Part shown: positions 19,747-29,989 of the stretch, piece by piece
Numbering within the stretch: position 1 is the first letter of the stretch
Layout of the letters: every line of letters begins with the position of its first letter
Source of the DNA: Pectinophora gossypiella
Taxonomy: Eukaryota; Arthropoda; Insecta; Lepidoptera; Gelechiidae
Direction: 5' to 3'
Length of the DNA stretch: 64,000 bases
Assembly (NCBI RefSeq): GCF_024362695.1
Contig: NC_065406.1
Coordinates: 17,460,545 to 17,524,544, forward strand
Made by a program: the position numbers and the translations under genes
The notes under the pieces: model-generated
The model's database searches: none
What the model was told of the DNA's origin: nothing
What the model saw: only the letters and a program-made list of their open reading frames with translations

Positions 19747-20130
19747 AGTCAAATTCAAATATATCTTTATGCATTAGGTAACATAGTTACACTTTAAATC
19801 GTCAATTTTTACATAACGAACGTCTCATCCGTCTAAAACTACTGCAGCTTCTCACAACCTGTATAGCCGGGGAAAAGAAGCTGCAAGAAAAACCTCGGCA
19901 CAGGGCCCTAGACGTTCTTTTTAAAAAATAAACATAAAATATTGTTATACAATTAAGTAATTTCATCATCATCATCATCAGCTGTACGACGCCCACTGCT
20001 GGGCATAGGCCTCCCCCAAGGATCTCCACGACGATCGGTCCTGCGCTGTCCGCATCCAGCGGCAAGTAAGAAAGTAATTAAGTAATTTAGCTGCCTAATA
20101 TCATCGGTATTTTCCATATAGGTTAGGTAG
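19747..20130 (-). mobile_element. LINE family E 3' end, interrupted by an RTE fragment
   Basis: The minus-strand E copy runs from the TTTGAA-type end at 19747 to about 19963. It is interrupted by 19964-20075 and resumes at 20076 to about 20105 with TAATTTAGCTGCCTAATATC. The copy at 38360-38600 shows the same sequence uninterrupted (ATATTAGGCAGCTAAATTAC), which confirms the interruption. Confidence 0.8.
19964..20075 (-). pseudogene. RTE-like LINE C-terminal tail inserted with target duplication
   Basis: The minus strand reads RTAQDRSSWRSLGEAYAQQW then ASYS and a stop, the very end of an RTE-like ORF2, followed by a GATGAT tail. AATTAAGTAATTT at 19951-19963 and 20076-20088 is a 13-bp target duplication, showing a severely 5'-truncated retrotransposition event only 112 bp long. 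The GEAYAQQW stretch is also what the SINE A tail encodes. Confidence 0.85.
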
Positions 20131-20671
20131 GTAGGTACAGCGGTATCGCGAACTGATTAAATTTTATGAACGCTAGTAAGTTGGCAATGAATACATCAAC
20201 TTATTTATTTATTAAAATTTTATTGGTTAATATAAAGTTTGAAGGATTTATAGCATTCACCCGTGCTTAAGGAAACGAGAGATTCAATTTTCTCAAAAGA
20301 TATTTAATCGAAAAAGTATGACTGGGAACGGGAGACTTAAAATCTTTCAGCCTATTCAGTACGAGATATCTATAGCATAAATATTCACAGGGATTATAAT
20401 TAAATTTTAACGTTCTCATCATTATTTTACGCGTCACATAGTGGGGATAAAAACGTACATGTTCATAATACGGGACGTAAGGTAAGTGTCCCGAAAATGT
20501 GCGCAAAAATCCGGGTCATTTCGTATTCGGAGCTCGATTACTGAGGGTCGGAGGGAGGTAGCGCAGGGGTTACTAAGTTGCGGCCCGGTGACACTCGTCA
20601 GGTTGTTTTCCTGTTTGGAAGTCACTTTGTATTAGTGGTAATCACAGAACATCGATAGATACACGAACACG

Positions 20672-21035
20672 TAAGGCGATTCTCACACTGCCCCGCATCA
20701 TGCTGCATGTTGCGTGTCGACGCACCTACGCGCGTACCTACGGGAGTGCAGACTTGCATCATCGTTAGGGTTTTTTTACGCAATCACGCTCGTAGGGGTG
20801 TTTTGTAGATTAACGCACGGCAGTCCGGGATTCCTTGCGTCTCGCCCCGCACCTACGCGCGGGGGTGCATGTTTCTCCGCTTGTATGCGCGTGATGCGCA
20901 TGAACGCGCGTGGATGCATTTTCTGTGTGTTAGACTGTGCGTGTTTTGTATACAAACGGAGATACTTACAAGCAACGGAAGAACATGCATCCACGCGCTA
21001 CGCTGCATCATGCGCGGCAGTGTGAGAATCGCCTA
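20672..21035. mobile_element. GC-rich MITE with TA ends
   Basis: The left end AGGCGATTCTCACACTGCC and right end GGCAGTGTGAGAATCGCCT are inverted repeats, flanked by TA on both sides (20672-20673, 21034-21035), as for Tc1/mariner-type insertions. The interior is rich in CGCG and GCGC words, unlike its surroundings. The overlapping open frames on both strands (about 103 and 72 residues) are by-products of that composition. Confidence 0.8.
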
Positions 21036-21411
21036 ACTCTTGTTAACCACCCTACAACGTGTACGACCGCCCGGTAAGGCGAACGACGGTTTGCATACAA
21101 GTCAATACTACTTTGCCGATTGCTTCACCGTCAGCCATGAATGTGACCGCGTCTGATATCCGTCTTAAATCCATCGTGTTAGACAGGACACAATCCTACA
21201 CAAATACAACATGCTCGAGATGACAAACAGCTCTATTCTTAGTCCAGACAAGTTGCGGCCCTCAAATTGTATTATTGATCCCGAATGTACTCGTCGTTCA
21301 AATGTCATTTCTCTACACCGTAGAGCGCAAGGTTACCACAAGTATTTTAACAAACCACGAAAGGTTAATAAACGGATATTTTTAACAAGACAATCACATA
21401 CTTCAATAAAG

Positions 21412-21513
21412 TACGTAGTCATTACATGAGTCATGTCACGGGCGGTCAATAGTAACCCTGACACCAGGGTTGATGAGATTGGTAATCTACCTCACAACCC
21501 ACACTATACAAGA
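21412..21513 (+). mobile_element. SINE B tail fragment
   Basis: AGTACGTAGTCATTACATGA, CCCTGACACCAGGGTTGATG and ACCTCACAACCCACACTATA match the B tail. Confidence 0.85.
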
Positions 21514-21590
21514 AGAAGATAAAATCACATCTACGATGTGCGCAGCTCCCTCATTCATCGCTTATCGCTATCGTTCCAGTAGAGTCGATT

Positions 21591-21800
21591 CATCATCATC
21601 ATCTCCCTAGCATTATCCCGTTTTTCACAGGGTCTGCTAACCTAACCTGAAGATTTGACAGGTTGAAGTTTTTTACAGAAGCGACTGCCTGTCTGACTTT
21701 CCAACCCGCGAAGGGAAAACCAGTCCAAAACAGGTTGGGTCACATACCACCGAAATACATTTCTCGTCTCGGGAATATGGGTTTCCTCACGATGTCGATT
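21591..21800 (-). mobile_element. SINE D, head missing
   Basis: CATCATCATCATCTCCCTAG, TTATCCCGTTTTTCACAGGG, CGACTGCCTGTCTGACTTTC and GTTTCCTCACGATG match D from its tail to mid-element. The tRNA-like head is missing. Confidence 0.85.
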
Positions 21801-21825
21801 AATTATTTTAAATATAATCCTCTCA

Positions 21826-21968
21826 GACGACGCCCTGAGCCCAGGTTCCTGCTTAACTGGACACCGTTAGGCCTGTTATTTAAATTTTGTACTGGGGGAG
21901 AGCTCTTAGCGCTAACCATTTGTCCGGCCAAGTAGTTAATGCCATCTGCGGTAAATCTACAATAAGTC
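21826..21968 (+). repeat. repeat K copy with poly(A) end
   Basis: CTCTCAGACGACGCCCTGAG, then TTTGTACTGGGGGAGAGCTC, TGTCCGGCCAAGTAG and ATCTACAATAAGTCACGTCA with a short A run. A second full copy is 50275-50410; reverse fragments are at 25115, 27470, 44765 and 55588. The poly(A) end indicates a retroelement. Confidence 0.7.
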
Positions 21969-22079
21969 ACGTCAAAAAAAGCTGTGCGCATTCTCGAGCT
22001 ATCTAAATTATTAGGGCTAACAGGCATCAGTCTATGTATTCTCTTGTATGTCTCAAAGATTTCGAACCTCACAATATCC

Positions 22080-23340
22080 TGAAGAAGATTTCCACTCCAT
22101 TATTAATATTTCACCCTTTATGAGAAGTGACGATGTAAATCTTACCTTCCTCCTAATACTCGTAACGTCGCATTTTTTACCGACCTTTCTTTACATTATA
22201 CTTCTATAGAGATGGATATCATGATTCCTTTTGATGATCCAATCAGTGAAGAGAGTCCACTCAGATTTATACTCAAGTCTTTAGTCTTGGAATGAAATGA
22301 AATTTTTAGTGATCTATGAGATAAATTGATGAATAAATTGAAGGAACAAGTAACTTAATGTTCTCAATCTGTATCTACACACTTAGTATTACTTATACTG
22401 ACAAACAATACCTAATCAATAATAACTCTTCACATCATTTCCTTTCAAAGTAGAAGAAAGCAACTGAATAACCATATATTTTAAAAGATCATATAAAAAA
22501 TAAAAGATAAATAAAAAGGATTTTATTTTTTTATTTTAACATAATTATATGTATACCTATTTTCAACAAAAATGCTTCTCGGATTTTTTTATTAATAGCG
22601 GCACTAACGAAGACTTTTATCCTCCCAAATCACTCACCGAATCACCGTAAACCGCGCACCCCTATTACGAAAAACCTTCACCGTAGGCTTTGTTCTTACA
22701 TTTTACGAGTTTCTTTACAAAAAATTTCGTCACAGTGTAGAAATTTTCCGACCAAAAACTTCCCCAAAATACCAGTAGTGCAAAAGATTTACAAGTATAT
22801 TTTCTGGGCTGTAAGTTTAAGTGGTTTTTCGTAGGAGCTTATCGTATTAAGGCCCTCTTTCGTTCGTTAAGTTCAGAGGAGGTTCTTTTCCCTCTAATGA
22901 GGGATGCTTCCAAGTGTCAACACTCGGAAGGATTACGACGGCTATTCTTATCGGAAGAAATTAGGATTCAAGGAATTCCTTTTTTAATTTTTTTTCGGGA
23001 GCCTTTTGCGGATGATGATGATAAAGTGCTCATTAAGGGCAAAGAATATTTTTGAGCTTTTTTCTGATTGGTTCTTATTTGGTGTAGGTATTATTTGGTG
23101 ATCGACTCTTTAAGTTCCTAGTTGATACTTTATTTCTTGTGAAGGACGAGCCAATTTTATTATTCCCACATTTTTCAGATGATAAGCATGATTTTTCTTA
23201 TTGGGACGGACAATTTCCGGAGACATTAATTAATCAGACGCGTCTAACAGAAAGTCGATAAAGCGCGGTTAATTAATTACGTACTTACCTAAAGCACATC
23301 CCTGATACAAAAATCTCTATTTAGAAACCCTCGGTCATAG
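22080..23340. other. unassigned, low-repeat sequence
   Basis: This is one of the longer stretches without a recognised repeat. It is AT-rich with no frame showing protein family features. Because it is not obviously repetitive it is a reasonable place to look for conserved non-coding DNA. Confidence 0.4.
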
Positions 23341-23342
23341 AC

Positions 23343-23430
23343 TAAGGATACGTATAGAACGGCAACTCTGCGCTCCCTACCAGTGTTTGAGCTAGGTTTA
23401 CCTCACTCCCCCTCGAACATAGTTTAGACC
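23343..23430 (+). repeat. repeat V copy
   Basis: ATACGTATAGAACGGCAACT, GAGCTAGGTTTACCTCACTC and CCCCTCGAAC match repeat V. Confidence 0.6.
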
Positions 23431-23587
23431 TGAATCGTATGGTGTCAGACGTCACATACACAGATGCGCGTGTACGACAATGTCAATGTGTAGTATCTGT
23501 GTAAAACGAGGTTGTTTGTATGAAGTGTCCGGGATGGACCTTAGTGCGCGAGTCGAACTTGCTAAACGTAAGTTATGTCGTTAGTTG

Positions 23588-23610
23588 TGTTAGGTTAGGT
23601 TAGGTTATCG
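23588..23610 (+). repeat. TTAGG telomere-type tract
   Basis: Three TTAGG units followed by TTATCG, immediately 5' of the GC-rich element that starts at 23611. Other short TTAGG runs are at 24009-24018 and 55232-55250. Confidence 0.85.
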
Positions 23611-24008
23611 CCGCCCTGTAGCACCGGGTGCAAGAATAGGGCTACGGTACCCCCTGCCTGTCGTAAGAGGCGACTGAAAGGGGACACTGGAGATCGTGGG
23701 TGGTAAGGGCGGGGGCCCGAACCGCCCAACACACGGTCTCCGGGAGGGACGGCAACGCGACATGGCCTCGCGTTGCTGTAAATGCGGGATGGCGTAGGGG
23801 TGGGGACCTACCCCGGGACGCGCATTTTTTATAGCAGGCGCGAGGGAAGCACCGGTGCGTTCGCTAGAGATCCCGGAGCTTCCCGACATGCGCAGCAGAG
23901 GGCCATCGGAGGGGTTTTAGTCGGTAAGAGTCCGACATAACCTCGTCACTCCCCCGGGTGGCGAGGTATCCATGAGGATTTCCCCTTCGTTACCAAAAAA
24001 AAAAAAAA
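23611..24008 (+). mobile_element. GC-rich poly(A) element, copy 1
   Basis: It starts CCGCCCTGTAG and contains GGGCTACGGTACCCCCTGCC, TGTCGTAAGAGGCGACTGAA, CCTACCCCGGGACGCGC and TTAGTCGGTAAGAGTCCGAC, then ends in a 14-nt A run. Copy 2 begins at the same base, so this is a defined short element rather than two random truncations. The TTAGG-type flank suggests a telomere-repeat-targeted retroelement, as known for SART/TRAS elements of silkworm; that assignment is inference. Minus-strand open frames of about 94 residues in both copies simply reflect their homology. Confidence 0.7.
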
Positions 24009-24026
24009 GGTTAGGTTATCGATCTA

Positions 24027-24419
24027 CCGCCCTGTAGTTCCGGGCGCAAGAATAGGGCTACGGTACCCCCTGCCTGTCGTAAGAGGCGACTGAAAGGGGA
24101 CACTGGGGATCGTGAGTGATAAGGGCGGGGGCCCGAACCACTCAACACACGATCTCCGGGATGGACGGCAATGCGATATGGCCTCGCATCGCCGTAAAAC
24201 TGGGATGGCGTAGGGGTAGGGATCTACCCCGGGACGCGCTTTAGTGAAAGCAAGTGCGAGGGGAGCACCGGTGCGTTCGACAGAGATCCCGGAGCTCCCC
24301 GACATGCACCGCAGAGGGCCATCGGAGGGGTTTTAGTCGGTAAGAGTCCGACATAACCTCGTCGCTCCCCCGGGTGGCGAGGTATCCATGAGGATTTCCC
24401 CTTCGTTACAAAAAAAAAA
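24027..24419 (+). mobile_element. GC-rich poly(A) element, copy 2
   Basis: Homologous to copy 1 along its length, starting CCGCCCTGTAG and ending in a 10-nt A run. GGTTATCGATCTA occurs just before it (24014-24026) and just after it (24420-24432), and a shorter GGTTATCG precedes copy 1, which reads as a shared target duplication. The two copies are tandem, in the same orientation, 18 bp apart. Confidence 0.75.
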
Positions 24420-24452
24420 GGTTATCGATCTAATCTGAACCGACACGCGTGT

Positions 24453-24575
24453 ATGAAACGATTGAAGATTATGGCGGAAGCAAGAGAAGTATGTCAGGAT
24501 CGAAGCAAAGGGAATTCCATTGTCTCTGCTTACCCCGGTGGGAAATAGGCGTGAACGTATGTAGTGTAGAATGGT
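24453..24575 (+). pseudogene. LINE F1 C-terminal remnant, RTE-like
   Basis: A 31-codon frame contains AEAREVCQDRSKGNSIVSAY then PGGK and a stop at 24546, followed by a GTGAACGTATG tail. It matches the end of the fuller F1 remnant at 38980-39396 (EEAREVCLDRSKWNSVVSAY). Nothing upstream of this terminal piece survives. Confidence 0.75.
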
Positions 24576-25114
24576 AATACACAAAAATAAAAGACGAAGC
24601 AGCAGTGTTAGTTGTGAAATAGATAAAAATGCAGATCACCGGATCAAGTTACAAGTAACAAATTTTCAGCAATAAATTATATTCGGGTTCTTAGATAAGT
24701 TTTCACATAAATAACGTACAATTGGTATGGATTATGGATATTTTTTTTTTTATCGTTACTTTTTATTATCGCTATCGTTTGAAATATTGCCTACTTACTT
24801 ACTTATTTCAAAGGGATTTTGGTGTCAGAATTTTGGACTAATGATTTAGCGCGAACAATTTTTATTAATTGGAAATTCTTATCGCAAAAGTGTTATAAAT
24901 AGTGTTCTTTTTGACTGAGGTAGATTTTTCATCAGTATTATTCTTTCAACGGATTATATTATGTTCAGTTTACATATATACAGCCCAAAAGACAGATATA
25001 ACATGGACGCATGGACTTTAACCCTTTCACGGACAGAGGTCATGGGTCATTGATGGTTCACAATAGATAGTATGACACCTTGGAATCGGAACGTCATTAG
25101 ACGTTCTGTCCTTG

Positions 25115-25190
25115 GAACTGAACTTTGTTAACTACTTGGCTGGACAAATAGGGTGCGCTAAGTGCTCTCACCCGGTACAGAAATATATTT
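25115..25190 (-). repeat. repeat K fragment
   Basis: AACTACTTGGCTGGACAAAT and TGCTCTCACCCGGTACAGAA are the reverse of the K end. Confidence 0.6.
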
Positions 25191-25450
25191 ACTATATGCT
25201 GCCTACCCTACCTTTAGTCAAGAACTACTACCATGTTATAATACCCCTGACAAACCGACATGAAAAGGATGGGAGTAACACCGCACATAAACCAACTTTT
25301 ATTACGACTCATATAAACTGATATTACAGTGACAATAACTGTCTGTTTGTCTGGACGTGTGCATTCCAGTTTCAATTCGAACGTTTTACGGAAGTTTTCA
25401 TTACGGAAAGGCGACACGACTTGCAGTGTTTTATTCTTAATGATTACATA

Positions 25451-25784
25451 ACAATATAACATAAACAGCCTGTATACGTCCCACTGCTGGGCACAGCCTC
25501 CCCTCAATCAACCGGAGGGGGGTATGGAGCATACTACACGCTGCTCCAATGCGGGTTGGTGGAGGTGTTTTTACGGCTAATAGCCGGGACCAACGACTTA
25601 ACGTGCCCTCCGAAGCACGGAATCATCTTACTTTTTCGGACAATCAGGTGATTCAACCCTGAAAAGTCCTTACCAAACAAAGGACAGTCTCACAAAGTGA
25701 TTTCGACAATGTCCTCATCGGGAATCGAACCCGGACCTCCAGATCGTGAGCCTAACTATCTAACCACTAGACCACGGAGGCTGT
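25451..25784 (-). mobile_element. SINE A, nearly full length
   Basis: The minus-strand head near 25784 has the intact B-box GGGTTCGATTCCC. The central block is near 25600 and the RTE-like tail at 25460-25530. A few small deletions are present (for example in the CCACCACGC word of the tail). Confidence 0.85.
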
Positions 25785-25869
25785 AATTTTTTTTTAATTA
25801 ATGAATATAGGAAAGTTGGATATGATTTGACAATCACGAAGAACCCCTGATGAATGCCGTGTGCATTTC

Positions 25870-25945
25870 ATCGTCATCATCACCAGCCCATTAACGTCCC
25901 CACTGCTGGAGCACGGGCCTTCCCTATGGATGGATAGGGAGATGG
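25870..25945 (-). mobile_element. SINE C tail fragment
   Basis: ATCATCACCAGCCCATTAAC, GTCCCCACTGCTGGAGCACG and CTATGGATGGATAGGGAGAT match the C tail only. Confidence 0.85.
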
Positions 25946-26237
25946 TGTGCGTTTAAATATGTCGTATACAATATCTTACTGTACAATATAGAGCCAGCTT
26001 ACAAGCATAGTTTAAAATGCTCGATACAAGCAGCGTAACTTAAAAAGATTTGAACGATATACGGAAAAGTTAGCCGACGTGCTGCATTTGTACCAGTAAG
26101 GATCCTCTCTCACTAGGACACCATAATAAATGATGGCCCATCACAAATGCAGGTTTATAAACGCTACTTGACACCACCTGGTCGTTTTTGGTAAACGTTT
26201 GCAACATCTGCTGCGGCTCCTGGAAAGGAAATAATCA

Positions 26238-26397
26238 TCTTCTTCCATCGTGCGGGTTGTGAGGTGGAGTACCAACCTCATCAATCATTACTATTGAGCT
26301 GCCAAAGGCCCATGACATGGCTCATGTAACGACTACTTACTTACATCAGTAAGTAGTAACCGGGACCAACGGCTTAACGGAGCACGGATCATCAGAA
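26238..26397 (-). mobile_element. SINE B fragment, tail to centre
   Basis: CTTCCATCGTGCGGGTTGTG, CCAAAGGCCCATGACATGGC, TTACATCAGTAAGTAGTAAC and GGGACCAACGGCTTAACGG match B from tail to the central block, with internal deletions and no head. Confidence 0.8.
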
Positions 26398-26964
26398 AAT
26401 AATTCTTTAAGAGTTTCTGAATTCTATTTTGTGAGTTTGAATTCATGTTTGGAACATAGATAATCGATATCACATGGTTTCCAGGACTTGCGCCCGGTTA
26501 ATGACAGTAAGCTGGCCTCCTGTTGCATGGATCCTAAACATTGCTGGCGAGGAGTGGATGTATACATTATACACCTCTACCTACCTCTTCGAGGAGGCAG
26601 ACGTAACGCTATGTATGTTTGGAACTTGGCTACTTCTTGTGCAAATATCCGATTGGAAGTTGTGTGTTAGCAACCAAGTTCTACTCGCATGTTGTCCTGA
26701 ACCGGTTGAGAGCACTTAGAGAGCAAAGTCAGTAGCAACAGCTAGTCAATCCGATAATGTAACAGATAAATCCGCGAACAAAGCAGCTTCTAGACGACTT
26801 CGTCTCATAACTTATCTTTATGGCTCGTCGGAATATTAGCTCCTGCGATAATGGGCCGAAGTATGCCTGAGAAGTGGAAGAAAGAAGGAAAAGAATGACG
26901 TTTCTACAACGTAACTTAAGCTCACGATATATCTGAAATGGGATTGACAGAGGTACATTCATCG

Positions 26965-27052
26965 CGAGATGAACTAAGTACCCACACCTCACCGAGCTTT
27001 CTGTTAAACCAACTTAATAAGTGGCGAGCCGTATCGCCGTATACAGGATGTT
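26965..27052 (-). repeat. repeat M copy
   Basis: ATCGCGAGATGAACTAAGTA, CCCACACCTCACCGAGCTTT and GTGGCGAGCCGTATCGCCGT match M in reverse. It ends where MITE G begins. Confidence 0.75.
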
Positions 27053-27152
27053 AGTGCCGTCGCAATGAAAACTTTGAGGGTTGATTCAAGCCATGATTCT
27101 GAGTTGATATCAAGTGGAATTTTCCGTCGCAAAAGTATGGAACTGAAAATAG
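27047..27152 (+). mobile_element. MITE G half copy
   Basis: ATACAGGATGTTAGTGCCGT, AAAACTTTGAGGGTTGATTC, TCTGAGTTGATATCAAGTGG and TCGCAAAAGTATGGAACTGA are the left arm of family G. The right arm is missing. Confidence 0.75.
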
Positions 27153-27251
27153 TGTACCACCATAGTGACTGGCGAAACTATCTCGGAGTTTTTCTGGCAG
27201 AAGTCTACATAAGTACATACATAAACTCACTGTTTCATATTATAATTATTA

Positions 27252-27330
27252 CTAGCCCACTTAATCCCACAAGGCATAGGCCTCCCTCACGTCTTTCCAC
27301 AAGTCGTGGTCCCGTGAGGGCTGTTCACTC
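27252..27330 (-). mobile_element. RTE-like LINE tail fragment
   Basis: TCCCACAAGGCATAGGCCTC followed by TTTCCACAAGTCGTGGTCCC resembles the reverse of RTE-like ORF2 ends at 45136 and 19964, but is decayed. Confidence 0.45.
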
Positions 27331-27469
27331 CCTCTGATAACAAAGAAGTCGATTAATCATTTTTAAATCGGATTATTTGGAGCGCGTGGCTAATTATTTT
27401 TTTAACGTGATTTATTGTAGATTTGGCATTAGAATTATTTTATTTTCTTTATCTTTATCTTTATCTTAT

Positions 27470-27580
27470 CTTTATGAAAACTCTCACCTGGTACAAAATT
27501 TAACACAACTGGCCTGAGGGTACCCAGTTGGACGTGAACCTCTGGGCGTCATCTGAGAAGATTATTGAACCCTAGTAGGC
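27470..27580 (-). repeat. repeat K fragment
   Basis: AACTCTCACCTGGTACAAAA and GGCCTGAGGGTACCCAGTTG match the 44765 copy of K. Confidence 0.6.
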
Positions 27581-27894
27581 CGATAGCGATAAGCGGTGAA
27601 TGACGGAAATCGTCGACCACGCCGACGGCGTTCTAAAGTGGGTAATCGTATTTACTCATAAAAGTGCAAGAGATTTTCTATCGTACTTAGAGCCTATACG
27701 TTGTGAGCCTTATATTCCTATTACAAATACTAAACTTCTCAATTATAATAATACTTGACAAAATAATAGCCTAAATCTATACTTATAATAAATCTGTAGA
27801 GAGGTCAATTCTGTACATTAAATATTTTTTCAAAATAACTATCAGGGGGTGATAAGTGATCGATACTGATGCCAAAAATGCAATCAGTAAAATT

Positions 27895-27896
<2 letters not shown>

Positions 27897-27939
<43 letters not shown>

Positions 27940-27940
27940 A
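27897..27940 (+). repeat. (TCTG)n microsatellite
   Basis: About ten uninterrupted TCTG units inside the Helitron. Confidence 0.95.
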
Positions 27941-28075
27941 TGTTCCTTATAGAAACAAAAACTACTGGACGGATTTTAATGAAACTTGGTACAATTATTC
28001 TTCACACTCCTGGACAGGTCATAGTATACTTTTCATCACGCTACAATCAATAGGAGCAGAGTAGTGAAGGGAAAT

Positions 28076-29010
28076 CCTTTTGTATGAAAAATCTAAACCA
28101 CTCAAGTTAGACGTTTGAAATTTGGCATGCAGGTACCTTAGATACCGTAGAGGTGCACTAAGAAAGGAATTCCCGAAATTCCTACGGGAACGGGAATTAG
28201 CGGGAAAATCCTTTTGTATGAAAAATCTAAACCACTCAAGTTAGACTTTTGAAATTTGGCATGCAGGTACCTTAGATACCGTAGAGGTGTACTAAGAAAG
28301 GAATTCCCGAAATTCCCACGGGAACGGGAATTAGCGGGAAAATCCTTTTGAATGAAAAATCTAAACCACTCAAGTTAGACGTTTGAAATTTGGCATGCAG
28401 GTACCATAGGTACCGTAGAGGTGCACTAAGAAAGGAATTCCCAAAATTCTCACGGGAACGGGAATTAGCGGGAAATACCTTTTGTATGAAAAATCTAAAC
28501 CACTCAAGTTAGACATTTGAAATTTAGCATGCAGATACCTTAGGTACCGTGGAGGTGCACTAAGAAAGGAATTCCCGAAATTCCCACGGGAACGGGAATT
28601 AGCGGGAAAATCCTTTTGTATGAAAAATCTAAACCATTCAAGTTAGACGTTTGAAATTTGTCATGCAAGTACCTTAGGTACCGTGGAGGTGCACTAAGAA
28701 AGGAATTCCCGAAATTCCCACGGGAACGGGAATTAACGGGAAAATCCTTTTGTATGAAAAATCTAAACCATTCAAGTAAGATGTTTAAAATTTGGCACGC
28801 AGGTACCTTAGACACCGTAGAGGTGTACTAAGAAAGGAATTCCCGAAATTCCCACGGGAACGGGAATTAGCGGGAAAATCCTTTTGTATGAAAAATCTAA
28901 ACCGCTTAAGTTAGACGCTTGAAATTTGGCATGCAGGTACCTTAGTTAACTTAAACCTTAGTTGCAACAGGATATTGCAAAATTCCCACGGAAACGGGAG
29001 TTAGCGGGAA
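28076..29010 (+). repeat. 134-bp tandem array, about 7 units
   Basis: CCTTTTGTATGAAAAATCTA recurs at 28076, 28210, 28344, 28478, 28612, 28746 and 28880, exactly 134 bp apart each time. A degenerate unit follows at about 29010. Each unit contains GGCATGCAGGTACCTTAG and AGGAATTCCCGAAATTCCCA. Units are highly similar. The 91-residue open frame on the minus strand exists only because the units are homologous. Confidence 0.95.
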
Positions 29011-29051
29011 AAAAAACATTTGTATGAAAAAATCGAAACCGCGTAAGATAG

Positions 29052-29240
29052 ATGTTTTCAATTCAATTCAATTAAATTATTTATTGCATTCCATGTAGTA
29101 CAATGGGGTGTTACATAGGCATAGGAACTAAAACATGGACCCTGTAGGGCACAGCAACGTTGAAGGGAAGAGAGGAAGTGTGTATTAAAATTAAAACTCA
29201 ATGAACAATCAATTAAAAAAAAATCAATTCAATCAATTGA
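29052..29240 (-). mobile_element. LINE 3' end nested in the Helitron
   Basis: TTCAATTCAATTCAATTAAA, TTATTTATTGCATTCCATGT and ATGGGGTGTTACATAGGC read in reverse as a LINE 3' end with an AATTG-type tail. Helitron unit sequence resumes after it at about 29250 (CTAGCATGCATGCATACCTT). Confidence 0.65.
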
Positions 29241-29989
29241 TTCAATCTAGCATGCATGCATACCTTAGTAAATATAAAGTTTATTTTTGGCTGTATTTTG
29301 AAAAATGGGAGTTATTGGGAAAAAAATTGTATGAAAAAATCTAAACTGCATAAGTTAGATGCTTGAAATTTGATATGCACTCCTACACACACAAAGATCT
29401 CTCTTATATAACACGCCACGCGGACGAAGTCGCGGGCAAAAGCTAGTACACAAATAATACGCTGAGGCACTCGACTACAAAATCCCTTAACAAATTCTAA
29501 AGAGAAATGTTGCCCTTAGCTTTCATTTGACCTCCTCAAAAAATACAAAAGAGAAGAAAATAATGCTTTAAAAATCTGATAAACTAATACAAGTCAAACA
29601 ATCAGTACTTAAATGCGTACAAAGGTTGTGCAAAGTCTATAAAAGTCGTTTTTTATCGACCTTAGGTACCTTTTATGAAGTTCGCGACCTCATACAAATC
29701 TCAAGTCGAGAATTGAAGTAGTTGAAATGACAGGGTAAATTGGATAGGCTCAAAGAAAGGTACAACTTACGCTTGAAGGTGGGAGTCCAATTAGGTCGCA
29801 TTTAAAGTTGTTCTACAGCAACTGACAAGTGAGATTCGAGTATGGCAACACTGTGTAGAATAGCTTGCTTTGTAAGGAACGCTAATGCTTACATCACATT
29901 CAAAGTGTTACCGTGACAAACCCCGGGATACTCCATACAAAAATCTCATTCTTACCGTTTGCCTTACCGCGTCAGTGCGAACGAGACAG

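Larger units (their letters stand above)
27776..29446 (+). mobile_element. non-autonomous Helitron containing a tandem array
   Basis: The 5' end is TCTATACTTATAATAAATCT and the 3' end is CGGGCAAAAGCTAG, that is TC...CTAG, inserted between A (27775) and T (29447) as Helitrons do. Just before the 3' end, CGCGGAC GAA GTCGCG forms a short stem with one bulged base. The interior holds a TCTG microsatellite, a 134-bp tandem array and a nested LINE end. No RepHel protein is encoded, so mobility would rely on a helper. No target duplication is expected and none is seen. Confidence 0.85.

Noticed and set aside
20714..21025. 103-residue frame with hydrophobic stretches and several cysteines
   Set aside because: It lies wholly inside the GC-rich MITE at 20672-21035 and overlaps an equally open frame on the other strand; composition explains it.
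23605..24305. Two similar minus-strand open frames of about 94 residues (23605-23889 and 24024-24305) that look like a conserved protein pair
   Set aside because: They lie in two copies of the same repeat, so similarity follows from DNA homology. They run antisense to the poly(A) direction and have no recognisable domain.
28540..28815. 91-residue frame with an internal repeat, looking like a repeat protein
   Set aside because: It is a read-through of the 134-bp tandem array. 134 is not a multiple of 3, so the frame shifts between units and is not conserved across the array.
28076..29010. Regular repeat array considered as CRISPR
   Set aside because: Units are 134 bp and alike throughout, with no short repeat and unique spacers, in a eukaryotic Helitron.
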